From positions 1 through 36,212 of the forward strand of contig JADHXE010000008.1 of NCBI GenBank assembly GCA_016783125.1: a stretch of 36,212 bases of DNA, written 5' to 3'. Position numbers and translations under genes: made by a program. This DNA comes from Anaerolineales bacterium (GTDB taxonomy: Bacteria > Chloroflexota > Anaerolineae > Anaerolineales > UBA11858). The notes under the pieces are model-generated. The model saw only the letters and a list, made by a program, of their open reading frames with translations. It had not been told where the DNA came from and ran no database searches. Shown here one piece after another: positions 9,087 through 18,551 of the stretch (its first letter is position 1; each line of letters starts with the position of its first letter).

Positions 9087-9416
9087 ATGCCACGTAAACC
9101 AGCTATCCCCAACGAAGTACGCACTGAAGTGGAGCGCATTATCACCGACTTCAATCGCAGAACGTTCCGAAATTCTGGCATTGCCTATTCGGCGCATTAC
9201 CGGGGCAAACACCTCTACCTGAAGCGGAATGAATACGGCAAACCGATCCCGATTTGCTGCCTGACCTATACTGGCGACATGAACCGGTGGGAATTTGCGA
9301 TTTTTAAGTACACCGATGAACGCTACGCCGACCACGAGATGTTTCCCGGCATGGGCGAAGTGGACGGCACCGTCGAGGGGGCTATGCGAGCTGGTTTGGA
9401 AGCTTACCAGGTATAA
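9087..9416 (+). CDS. Conserved hypothetical protein
   Basis: 109-aa ORF in a non-overlapped region, coherent composition. Confidence 0.6.
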   Translation: MPRKPAIPNEVRTEVERIITDFNRRTFRNSGIAYSAHYRGKHLYLKRNEYGKPIPICCLTYTGDMNRWEFAIFKYTDERYADHEMFPGMGEVDGTVEGAMRAGLEAYQV

Positions 9417-9450
9417 AAAAGAGCAAGACTGGCAAAGAAAGGTTATCAGC

Positions 9451-11406
9451 TTACTTTTTCTTTCCTCTGCGGCCGCGCTTGGCCTTCTTTTTCGGCTTTT
9501 CTACGTGTTTTTGTTCGGCGGGCTGGGTTTGTTCTTTCAGCCAGGTTACAACCCCACGTGTCTTGCGCCAGAAGTTTAGATGGGTGGATGCATAGCTGAC
9601 GGCTTCGCTTTCCCTTCCCGGAGAAATTAATTCAGGCAATCGGTTAGGAATCCGTTTTGCCCCCGTCAGGTAGTTTGGAACATGGGGATTTTGTTCCAGG
9701 GCTTCTTCCAATGCCTCTTGCGCGGCTGGCGAGTCTCCCTCTTTTTGGAATGCTCTCAGAACCTGGGTGTAGCGCCATTCCGAAGACCAATCGTCTTCGT
9801 GTTCACCCAGGAGAGTATCCACTTCGTCATTTCGGTTTAATTCCATCAGCAAAATCATCAGGGAGTATCGGATACCCTGATTGTCGCCAGGGTTCAGGCG
9901 CAGCATTTCCCGGTAGTGGGCCAAAGCGTCTTCCTTTTTTCCAAAATCCCAAAGGGTGTTCGCCAAACCAGCTCTGGCGCGCATATAGGGGCGGGTTTCC
10001 AACAGGCCCCAAAAGTAGCCCACATTTTCATCGAAAAATGCTTCCCCCAGGGCTTGTTCTCCAGCTTCCACGCCCTTTTGATAGTATTCCAGGGCTCGGC
10101 CAAGGGTGTCGGCTTCTTCTTCCGCCAACAGCACATAGGCATCCGCGCAATTGGGGGAGATAGCGATGGCCTGATGTGCCAGGTTGATACGCTTGGCCGG
10201 GTTCTGTTCTTCCCAGGCTGCATACATCATCTCCTGGGCCCGGTTCTCCTTGGGGTCCTCGAATCTGCTCCCAAACATTTGCATGGAACCTTCCATGGCG
10301 CGGCGGTCAAAGCCCATTGGCACATCGAAATCGTCATCTTTCGCATCGAATTCAGCCCAATCCAGCATATCGACAGGCCGGTTTTCGACAGGAATATCTC
10401 CGGCCGGGTATTCGATCACAACTTTTTTCACCCCCGTGTGGGTTGAGATGGTGAATTCAGCCCTGGCCGGGTGATAGTCTCCTTGATCATCGGATTTGAG
10501 ATGCTCTGGTGCGAATTTGGGGATGGCGAGCATGGCTGTCTCGTACCAGAGCAAGTCAGCGCGTTCTGGCCGTTTGGCTTCTCCATCCCGAGTAAAGACC
10601 GCGGGAATGGGGTAGCCTTCCTCATCGATCACTTCCCATCCATATTTAGCAATAGCATCCAGGTCCTCGAAAGGCACCTGGGTGATATCGCCAAAGAAGA
10701 GCGAATGTGCTCCCATTTCTGGCAGCATTTCGATTGGATTATCCACATGGTCAAACTGCAGCATATAGTCATCCCATTGTTTGTACAGCGCTAACCCATA
10801 TTCAACGCCCCCATTGCCCATCACAACAACGTAGCGGGGATCAGTATCTGGCTCTACCTGGATGGCCAGCGGCTGCATGTTGGTCAGGTGCACCCAGGGG
10901 GCAGTGCGGTAGTACTGGGCGGCAGCATCAAAAAGCGCTTCAACCAGCTCTGGCGAAACATTTTCCTGGGAAAGAAGACCGGGGATATTTGCTGGTCCTC
11001 CCATCAAATGCGCCGCCATCTCCGCTAAGATTTCATCTGCAATCTCTTCTGCTGGCTGGAACACAGCTGAGACGCCGATTTCTTCCAACGCCGGGGCCAT
11101 GGCTTCAATCAGGATTTCGTCTTCGAAATGTATTTGTTTGGGACGGTGGGGTTTCTGCGAGTTTCCTGGAAATCGGTTTCTCATCGCTTCGAAGAGTGTT
11201 TCGATAACCTGATCGGGCGTTGGCGGGGATGGATAGGTTTCGAAACCCTGGATGATGCCCTGGTCGAGATTCACCACTAAGGCACCATATGGGCGATACG
11301 AATCTTCGCCGGGGGGAGTAATCCAGATGCGCAGTTCTCGGACAGCGAGATACCAGGTTTCCTGGCGCTGAGGTAATTTCAAGGGGGATTTATGTGAGCG
11401 AGCCAT
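9451..11406 (-). CDS. Large hypothetical protein with TPR-like repeats and a basic C-terminal tail
   Basis: AHQAIAISPNCADAYVLLAEE, ALAHYREMLRLNPGDNQGIRYSL are TPR-like; ends KPKKKAKRGRRGKKK. Confidence 0.75.
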   Translation of the reverse strand: MARSHKSPLKLPQRQETWYLAVRELRIWITPPGEDSYRPYGALVVNLDQGIIQGFETYPSPPTPDQVIETLFEAMRNRFPGNSQKPHRPKQIHFEDEILIEAMAPALEEIGVSAVFQPAEEIADEILAEMAAHLMGGPANIPGLLSQENVSPELVEALFDAAAQYYRTAPWVHLTNMQPLAIQVEPDTDPRYVVVMGNGGVEYGLALYKQWDDYMLQFDHVDNPIEMLPEMGAHSLFFGDITQVPFEDLDAIAKYGWEVIDEEGYPIPAVFTRDGEAKRPERADLLWYETAMLAIPKFAPEHLKSDDQGDYHPARAEFTISTHTGVKKVVIEYPAGDIPVENRPVDMLDWAEFDAKDDDFDVPMGFDRRAMEGSMQMFGSRFEDPKENRAQEMMYAAWEEQNPAKRINLAHQAIAISPNCADAYVLLAEEEADTLGRALEYYQKGVEAGEQALGEAFFDENVGYFWGLLETRPYMRARAGLANTLWDFGKKEDALAHYREMLRLNPGDNQGIRYSLMILLMELNRNDEVDTLLGEHEDDWSSEWRYTQVLRAFQKEGDSPAAQEALEEALEQNPHVPNYLTGAKRIPNRLPELISPGRESEAVSYASTHLNFWRKTRGVVTWLKEQTQPAEQKHVEKPKKKAKRGRRGKKK

Positions 11407-11821
11407 AAGGGATTTCCTTCTTTGACCGTATATGTGTTTTTTCAAACACACGAAAATGACGCCGATAGGCTTCTTCCACGCCAGGATGGGCTGTTTTTGA
11501 AAAGTGTAAGGTCACGCGTTGGTGTTTGCCTTTGTGGGTGTAATTTCTGATCACCGGTTCCAGGTTCAGATCATGCGCGTGGAAGCGCAAAATTCGCAGA
11601 ACGCGGTTGGCCTTGCTCAAATTGCAGCGGATAACTTTCTCCAGGTACAGCACACGCCCGGCGCGCCAGTTTTCAAGGTCACGCACCTGGAGAAAATCCA
11701 TGGCTGCGAATACGTCTACCGGCGCGACTTCCCGTTGCTTTTCGAGGATCCCTGCCACTGCTCGAACAATACGTGGATAGAGACTATCTTTCCGGTAATT
11801 TTCCAGGGTCACTGTCTTCAT
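11390..11821 (-). CDS. Hypothetical protein co-directional with the TPR-like gene
   Basis: MKTVTLENYRKDSLYPRIVRAVAGILEKQREVAPVDVFAAMDFL; overlaps the start of the downstream gene. Confidence 0.6.
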   Translation of the reverse strand: MKTVTLENYRKDSLYPRIVRAVAGILEKQREVAPVDVFAAMDFLQVRDLENWRAGRVLYLEKVIRCNLSKANRVLRILRFHAHDLNLEPVIRNYTHKGKHQRVTLHFSKTAHPGVEEAYRRHFRVFEKTHIRSKKEIPYGSLT

Positions 11822-12061
11822 GTGTGGCCATGATACCATACTTACATCCACCATCACTTCCCTATGAATTCCGCAATCACTTGCTTTCACCACAGGCAGA
11901 GATTGATTACAATAAAGAGCGAGGCTTGTGCCGTAGGCATGCCTTTGGCAAGGTCTCGCTCTTTGGCTATCAGGAGACGATATTTCCCTCTGTTCTACTC
12001 TAACCTTTGAAACTGCAAATTACCGTTAGGCACGCTCACTTGTTTGACGAATATCATTGGC

Positions 12062-12514
12062 TCAGAATCCCCAGACTTCTCCCATATCTGTAATGGATGG
12101 GTCATCATAACGTGATAAGGTTGCTATCCACTCTGGCATTTCTTCCTTGATGGTCTCTTTGATAAACTCTAAATCTTCTTTGTTTACTACCCCTCTCTCT
12201 TGTAGAAAAATATAGAATTTTTTCAGGCTCGCCGCATTACTTCTTATCGATGATTCGCTTGCCCACATAGCCTTTTTGATAAACCAATATCCGAGGAACA
12301 TGCCGATGTCGTATGTGCCGTCTTCAGGGGCAGTGGCATCTTCATATAGCAGGTACTCGTTGATGAAAAAATCGACATTATCAATATGCTTCTTGATTGT
12401 TCTTGCGGTTAGATTTGCATCTTGTAACCAGCTCGCAAAAACATCTAGCAGCTTTTTATTTGATGCCCTGATTTTTTTGCACTCGATCTCATATCGCTCA
12501 TAATCGTCCATCAT
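12062..12514 (-). CDS. Small protein resembling the N-terminal SAM-like domain of tyrosine recombinases
   Basis: FASWLQDANLTARTIKKHIDNVDFFINEYLLYED...SSIRSNAASLKKFYIFLQERG; no catalytic domain present. Confidence 0.6.
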   Translation of the reverse strand: MMDDYERYEIECKKIRASNKKLLDVFASWLQDANLTARTIKKHIDNVDFFINEYLLYEDATAPEDGTYDIGMFLGYWFIKKAMWASESSIRSNAASLKKFYIFLQERGVVNKEDLEFIKETIKEEMPEWIATLSRYDDPSITDMGEVWGF

Positions 12515-12802
12515 AAGCCAATTTCCATATATCTCGCTGAAGCACTTCTAATCAACATATTATATTGTACTTTTTTTGTCGTCTAAGAAAACTTACACTC
12601 GCTGGAAAGGTACGGGCTAACAAATGCGATTGCGGCAGGGCATTTGTGACCCGAAAGAACCTTTACCCGATAGGTTGCTGGACGGCGACGTGAGATGGAA
12701 ATGCTCATGCGTCGTTCGGAGGGGGGCGGTTGGAAAAGGGCTACTTTTGTACCTCGCTGGCGCCTACCCAACGTCACGTTCGGTTCTGAATTGAGGACGA
12801 GG

Positions 12803-13510
12803 TCAGCGATGATCCCTCCGACCATAACGTGGGCGGATTTTCCCTTGGTCAACCGCATCATTCGGGAATACTGATTTTACCGATGATGTTATCTCTCTAT
12901 TTATTTTACCAACATGAAGACCAATTAATACCAGTTTTTTCTGAAACCACTTTCTTTGAACTTGTTGAACCGCGATGCGATATTTATCTATCCTGCCATT
13001 GCTTGCCGATCCTAGGTTTTGATATAGCGTAAGAAGTGAAGCAAAGGATAGCGATGTTATGTATTGATTGATTTCTTGAGCGAATTTCGTAGCTTGCTCT
13101 TCACTTATTCCCATTGCATTCAATGCGATATTATATGTGCCCGATAAAGATTTCCTGACTGTTTTTACACGCAGAATGTTGAAAAACTCCAGTATGATTG
13201 TGCAATCCTGGGAAGATAGTTCATTATTTTGCCAATATAAAGGGAATTTCCGCTGAATGATTTTTGGTAAATTTAATTTATCCGATAAACAATGTGCCAG
13301 ATATCCATGTAAAAAGGATTTTAGATGGGGGTATCGACCAAAATAACCCAGCATTTCTTCAGGCGAAATATGTGTTTGGCTTCGGCTCATACCCGCCACA
13401 AGGTATCGAATATCCGGAGCGATTGCTCCCCAGTAATATTCTTGAGGATTATCTGGCTTGATATAAGTTTCAAGTTCACTTGCTAATATGATATGAGAGT
13501 ATGGTCCCAT
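12803..13510 (-). CDS. Zinc-dependent phospholipase C-like protein, possibly with an altered C-terminus
   Basis: MGPYSHIILASELE...YYWGAIAPDIRYLVAGMSRSQTH matches the N-terminus of Zn_dep_PLPC-type proteins. Confidence 0.6.
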   Translation of the reverse strand: MGPYSHIILASELETYIKPDNPQEYYWGAIAPDIRYLVAGMSRSQTHISPEEMLGYFGRYPHLKSFLHGYLAHCLSDKLNLPKIIQRKFPLYWQNNELSSQDCTIILEFFNILRVKTVRKSLSGTYNIALNAMGISEEQATKFAQEINQYITSLSFASLLTLYQNLGSASNGRIDKYRIAVQQVQRKWFQKKLVLIGLHVGKINREITSSVKSVFPNDAVDQGKIRPRYGRRDHR

Positions 13511-13666
13511 AAACACTCAAACCATCAGACTGTGGATATTCATCATGATTACCTTCAAACCAATTTTAAAACCTGAAATCGCCAAGCCACAGGCTGTTGG
13601 TTCGGTTCCAGCTTGGCGATTCTACGGGGTATCCGAATCAAGGCCAAGTATGCTCACCTTGACCCA

Positions 13667-14119
13667 CTAATCCAACATCCCCGGCAAATCTTCTGGAAAT
13701 AGCCTAAATCCCCGTTGCCGGGCGGCTTTCCATAATTGACGGTCGAAAGTTGCCAGGGTTATTTCCCGGCCCAAGGCGTCCTGCCAAACAAGCATGGCTG
13801 CCAGGTGAACAGCATCATAACCCCGTAAGCCATCGCTCCAGGCTAAGTCGCCAGCTCGCGCCACTAAGGGCGGAGTGATCTCGATCACAGCCAACGACTC
13901 CCAGTCTTCAAGGAACATGCTCCAGGCGCGCTGTGCTTCCTCTGCCTCCAGCCATCCCATCCGGCTGGCTTTGGCCAGGGCAGCTGCCATCTCAGCACGC
14001 GTAATCAAAGCTGACCCGAACAAGTCCATCAAGGACCACCAGCTTTTGAGTTCTTCGCTGCCCAACTCTTCGACATACCGTTTGAGCAATGCGCTGGTAT
14101 CAAGGTAGGTAATCGACAT
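13667..14119 (-). CDS. vapC: VapC-like PIN toxin
   Basis: MSITYLDTSALLKRYVEELG, GLRGYDAVHLAAML, LATFDRQLWKAA. Confidence 0.85.
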   Translation of the reverse strand: MSITYLDTSALLKRYVEELGSEELKSWWSLMDLFGSALITRAEMAAALAKASRMGWLEAEEAQRAWSMFLEDWESLAVIEITPPLVARAGDLAWSDGLRGYDAVHLAAMLVWQDALGREITLATFDRQLWKAARQRGFRLFPEDLPGMLD

Positions 14120-14384
14120 CGCGATCCTCACTCACCAGGTCTGAGATCATTTTTGGGCCGCGATTTATGGCCACCGGTTTCCTGACTGGAAGATTGCGAC
14201 CACTCCAGGACACCAATCCGGCTGCGACCAGAGCTTGCATGCGTTCTTCCAGGGTTGCTCCCTCGGGCACAATGCGGCCGATGGGTTTGCCCCGCTTGGT
14301 GATGGTGATCGTCTTCCCGCTCTCAACCTGGCGGAGATACTTGCTCAAGTTGGCTTTCAAATCCCGAATACTGGTTTGAGTCAT
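14100..14384 (-). CDS. vapB: Phd/VapB-like antitoxin
   Basis: MTQTSIRDLKANLSKYLRQVESGKTITITKRGKPIGRIVP; overlaps vapC. Confidence 0.9.
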   Translation of the reverse strand: MTQTSIRDLKANLSKYLRQVESGKTITITKRGKPIGRIVPEGATLEERMQALVAAGLVSWSGRNLPVRKPVAINRGPKMISDLVSEDRDVDYLP

Positions 14385-14734
14385 GTGGCACCTCTTTATT
14401 GATGTGGACACATTATACCCTAGGTGGACATAACGGGAAACAGAAAAAGTGTGAGAGTCGAAGCATATTTCTGATTCATAGCGTTTCTAGCCAGAACTGC
14501 GAAATCGCTGAAACTGTGTGTACGACGAGCCCAATAAATTTGTGCTAAAATTAACTAGCCCTAATACTGTGGCGGGGAATTCAATAAGACTGCGAGCTCG
14601 CCCCGTGCTTTTTATATCCCTCTGAGTAAAGAACTGAGGCTTCGATATAAAATTCGCCGTGAGCGCTGCGGCCTTACATTATCCGGTGAACCCAGAATAT
14701 GCCTTCCCAAAGAAGTGCCTTGAAGGAGTACACC

Positions 14735-15850
14735 GTGAAAAGAAATCCAGTATTTCAAAGACCACTCATCATCGTGATCCTGCTCTTCTTGGCTGGGGGG
14801 ACGCTCTCCTGTGTTCGAGAGGAAGGGGCTCGGATTCAGGTTTGGATTGATTCTCCTCGTGATGGGTATACCGCTCCCTTGGGCAAACCCATCAGCATCA
14901 TTTCTCATACCTACGCGCGCCAGGGCATCGCTGAAATCGTGCTTTCAGTAAACGGTGAAGCCTACCGCCGCGATGCTCCCACCGAAGCAGGAACTGATTT
15001 CTGTGAAATTTGGCAGGAGTGGATACCTGTTGAGCCGGGAATATACACCTTGCAGGTTCGGGCGTACGACACACAGGGGGAAATCAGCCAGCCTGCCTCG
15101 ATATCTGTGCGGGTGCTTGGAGATGTCGCACCAGAAATGGTTGCCCCACCCACAGTGACGATTTCACCCGAGCTACCTATCACACCCACGTTAGTTACCA
15201 TCACGCCAACCGAAGAGACTGTTCCAATCACCTGCCCGCCCATGGCAACTGGGTGACACAATGCCAATTGTCGTTCAGGACCGGGTTCGGACTACAAAAT
15301 TGTCAGTTCTTTAGGCCAGGGACAATCAGCAGCGGTCGTGGGTCGCAACACGGACAGTTCCTGGTGGATGATCGATGGCATAGATGGAGGGGGCACATGC
15401 TGGATATGGGGTGATTTGGTGACATTGAGCACGGATACTTGTGAAGTGTCGATCATTGAGGCGCCACCATTACCTCCAACAGTGACTCCAACCCCCACGA
15501 ATACCCCAACACCTACGCTTACAGAAGACAATACCCCGCCCCCCGTACCCACTCCACTCAAGCCAATCAACGGCAGCAATCTGGGCTGCACCGCCTCTGC
15601 TATGCTGCGCTGGGAGGCTGTCTCTGACGCTAGCGGCATCGCTGAGTACCAGATTGAAGTACAACGTCATGCGGGTGACAACAATTGGAAAACCGCCCCT
15701 GGCAGCCCTTTCAACGGCATCGGCGGTACCGAAAAAGAAATCTCCTTAGAGTGCGGTTGGGAATATCGCTGGCGGGTCAGGGCCGTGGACAACCAGGACA
15801 ATATCAGCAACTGGTCCGGTTGGTTCACCTTCGTCGTTCCACTGTCGTAA
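14735..15850 (+). pseudogene. Lipoprotein with Ig-like and SH3-like segments, interrupted by an in-frame TGA at 15254-15256
   Basis: Lipobox LSC; the same frame continues after TGA as HNANCRSGPGSDYKIVSSLGQGQSAAVVGRNTDSSWW then a PT-rich linker and a fibronectin-like end. Confidence 0.75.
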
Positions 15851-16489
15851 TTTCCAGGATGACGCCATCACCCATCTGCCTCCTGAGACAAGTGCTACAG
15901 GAAAGATGAATCATGAAAAGATCATATCCACCCCCAGATTATCAGCATTCCGCTGCTGGTTCAGTCAGACACAGTAAACCCTGGTATAGGAAGTTCTTGC
16001 CACTCCTGGGGATCTTGGGAGGCCTGTGCGCAATCCTCGCCTTCATATGTCAGATGCGCTGCATCCTTCGACACTTCCTACGGTCGCAGGACAGGCTTTG
16101 AAAGAGCAACGCACCTGACGCATAAAGCCCACCGCCGTGAGTTTCTTACCTCACCACCGTGATTTGGTCAGGTGATCAGGAATGCTTTCGATAGCATCTA
16201 TAGACAAAAAGGATTGGGATTAGATTCAGGAATAAAGACCCCGGGATTTTTCACATGGTGTGTGGACTTCTGGGGTTTTTTCTTACCAACGCAAGGCTGC
16301 GAAGGTGCAAAGCTATGGAAAATAAATCACAACCAAACCAAACACCCTGTCCTGGCTACTTCATTCATCCACTGGAAACCGCCGCCATTAGTAGAACGTA
16401 TTCCCAAGATCAACACTCATATGGCGCCGGATCACCCTGTTGCAAACTATAGTTTGCTGTGATATACTCAATAGAAAGCAGGCTTATTG

Positions 16490-16828
16490 ATGTCCAACGC
16501 CAATCCATCCAAAACCGTCATCATCTACCACGACACGGTGGGCAAGGAACCTTTTACCGACTGGCTAAATAGTCTGCGCGACCCCTGCACCCGGCGGCGA
16601 ATACTCAAACGTCTTTGGCGAGTCGAAAGCGGCCATTACGGCGATTGTAAGATCGTGGGTGGTGGCGTGCGCGAACTACGCTTCTTTTTTGGCGCAGGTT
16701 ACCGCGTTTACTTTGGCGAAGACGGCGACCAAATCGTGGTCTTGCTCTGCGGCGGCGATAAAGACAGCCAGCGCCATGATATTCAACAGGCCCAAACCTA
16801 CTGGAAGGAGTATTTGAGCCATGCCTGA
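16490..16828 (+). CDS. RelE/HigB-type toxin
   Basis: GKEPFTDWLNSLRD...RRRILKRLWRVESGHYGDCKIVGGGVRELRFFFGAGYRVYFGEDGDQIVVLLCGGDKDSQ. Confidence 0.9.
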   Translation: MSNANPSKTVIIYHDTVGKEPFTDWLNSLRDPCTRRRILKRLWRVESGHYGDCKIVGGGVRELRFFFGAGYRVYFGEDGDQIVVLLCGGDKDSQRHDIQQAQTYWKEYLSHA

Positions 16829-17138
16829 GTACCGAACCCTCGATGAAATCAGCATTGATTACTTTTCCGAGCGACCCGAAGAGATCGAAGATTTTCTGAC
16901 CGAGATCTTTGCCGATTACGCGCAAGATGGCGATTCGGCAGCCCTGCTTTCGGCCCTGCGGGTGATTGCACGCGTCAAGGGGGTTTCCAATATGGCCGCA
17001 GAAATCGGGATGACCCGCCAAGGCTTGCAGAAGGCGCTCTCCGCCAAAGGCAACCCGCGGCTGGATAATATCAATGCCATCATGCGAGCGATGGGCTATC
17101 AACTAATGCCGCATCGTCTGGGAGTGCCTGCGGGATAA
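16821..17138 (+). CDS. HigA-type antitoxin
   Basis: GVSNMAAEIGMTRQGLQKALSAKGNPRLDNINAIMRAMGYQL; overlaps the toxin gene. Confidence 0.9.
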   Translation: MPEYRTLDEISIDYFSERPEEIEDFLTEIFADYAQDGDSAALLSALRVIARVKGVSNMAAEIGMTRQGLQKALSAKGNPRLDNINAIMRAMGYQLMPHRLGVPAG

Positions 17139-17340
17139 GTCCGTAGTGTGCAAATACTTTATCAGAGACATCCTGATAACTAAACGGCCCAAACCCAAAC
17201 CAATGGGGCATAGGGCAAGCCAAAACTCCATGTTCTATTGGTCTGATTATTCAGGATGATGTTTGTAGCACGGGAGTAAGGATGAAAGAAAGCAGGGAGC
17301 GATCAAAATAATGTGTAATTGATATGTAGAACGCGCGTGC

Positions 17341-17369
17341 TTGACAAAACAACAACACTTTGATATAGT
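17341..17369 (+). promoter_or_regulatory. Sigma70-like promoter for the LacI-family gene
   Basis: TTGACA at 17341-17346, 17-bp spacer, TATAGT at 17364-17369. Confidence 0.75.
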
Positions 17370-17371
17370 AA

Positions 17372-17385
17372 TGCAAACGTTTGCA
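17372..17385. promoter_or_regulatory. LacI/GalR-type operator 1
   Basis: TGCAAACGTTTGCA, perfect palindrome with the central CG typical of LacI-family sites. Confidence 0.85.
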
Positions 17386-17410
17386 CACGCAAGTATTTTT
17401 TTCTCTGTTT

Positions 17411-17428
17411 GTGCAAACGTTTGCGCAC
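17411..17428. promoter_or_regulatory. LacI/GalR-type operator 2
   Basis: GTGCAAACGTTTGCGCAC, near-perfect palindrome; centre 40 bp from operator 1. Confidence 0.85.
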
Positions 17429-17451
17429 CTTTTGATTATGGAGGGCTTCTC

Positions 17452-18444
17452 GTGCCAATCACGATTAAGGATGTTGCTAAAAAAGCCAATGTTTCGCCAT
17501 CAACGGTATCACGCGCCTTAAACGATCATCCCCGTATCAGCACAGAAACCAAAAAACAGGTACAAGAGCTGGCCAAGAGTATGGGATATGTCCCCAGTCA
17601 GGCGGCGCGCAATTTGGTGACTCAGCGATCTGCAACAATCGGCGTGGCAGTTGCCGATTACCTGGACCCGTTTTACGTGAGCCTGCTGGCCAGCATCGAG
17701 GATGTTGCCCTGGCTAACAACTACGATCTATTTGTATCCAGTTTCTATCGAGATCGCCGGCGGGAAGAAAAACTATTCGATTCTTTTTACGAAAAACGAT
17801 TGGCTGGAATCATTGTCGCGGGATCATTAATCGATGAAGGATATTTATCTCAAGAAAATCGCTCCGTACCAGTGGTTTTGATAAATTGTTTCTCGTACCC
17901 ATTTTCTGTTTCAGCCGATAAATTAGCGGGGGCAAAAATGGCCATGGAATACCTGGTTGGGTTGGGACACCATCGGATAGCTTACGTCTCTCAGGGCAAG
18001 CCTTTGAACACCGAACTTCTACGTCTTCAAGGATATCGCTCTGTATTGCGCAAACACGATATCCCAATAGACGACTCTCTAATCGTGCCGGGAGATGGCG
18101 GTGTAATTGGCGGCATTAAAGCCGTATCCCGATTGCTGGATTTGCCAGAAAAACCAAGCGCTATTTTCTGTTTCAACGATATGACAGCTATTGGCGTGAT
18201 GAATGCCCTGCAAAAGCGTGGCTGTCAAGTGCCGCGTGATTGCTCTGTCGTGGGCTTTGATGACCTGGAGATTGCTACCTACTACCATCCTTCTCTAACA
18301 ACTATCCGGCAGCCCATTTACCGGCTCGGGTATAGGGCTACCGAAATGCTACTTGATCTCATTCGGAGCGATGGTGAAGTCGGTTCTGAGATTTTAGAAC
18401 CAGAATTGATTGTCCGAGATTCGACAGCTCGCGCCCAGGATTAG
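17452..18444 (+). CDS. LacI-family transcriptional regulator
   Basis: VPITIKDVAKKANVSPSTVSRALNDHPRISTETKKQV HTH and periplasmic-binding-like effector domain; GGAGGG RBS before GTG. Confidence 0.95.
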   Translation: MPITIKDVAKKANVSPSTVSRALNDHPRISTETKKQVQELAKSMGYVPSQAARNLVTQRSATIGVAVADYLDPFYVSLLASIEDVALANNYDLFVSSFYRDRRREEKLFDSFYEKRLAGIIVAGSLIDEGYLSQENRSVPVVLINCFSYPFSVSADKLAGAKMAMEYLVGLGHHRIAYVSQGKPLNTELLRLQGYRSVLRKHDIPIDDSLIVPGDGGVIGGIKAVSRLLDLPEKPSAIFCFNDMTAIGVMNALQKRGCQVPRDCSVVGFDDLEIATYYHPSLTTIRQPIYRLGYRATEMLLDLIRSDGEVGSEILEPELIVRDSTARAQD

Positions 18445-18551
18445 AGTACGAAGAAAGGAGGTGATACTATCGAAAAAGTCTAATATCCGTCACTGAATAC
18501 CGTAACGTAAAAACCCATTTAGATACATTATTTCCTACGGAGGAGTTTTCC

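Noticed and set aside
12583-12861. 92-aa minus-strand ORF as a gene
   Set aside because: Overlaps the PLC-like gene end; basic low-information translation; treated as an unexplained segment.
15254-15256. UGA recoding (Trp, Gly or Sec) across the organism
   Set aside because: Other genes in the window use TGA as a normal stop (for example higA at 2953 and the binding protein at 20029); no SECIS-like structure was evident.
16172-16462. Overlapping ORFs at 16172 and 16255
   Set aside because: No RBS, unlikely composition, in an intergenic stretch before the HigBA pair.
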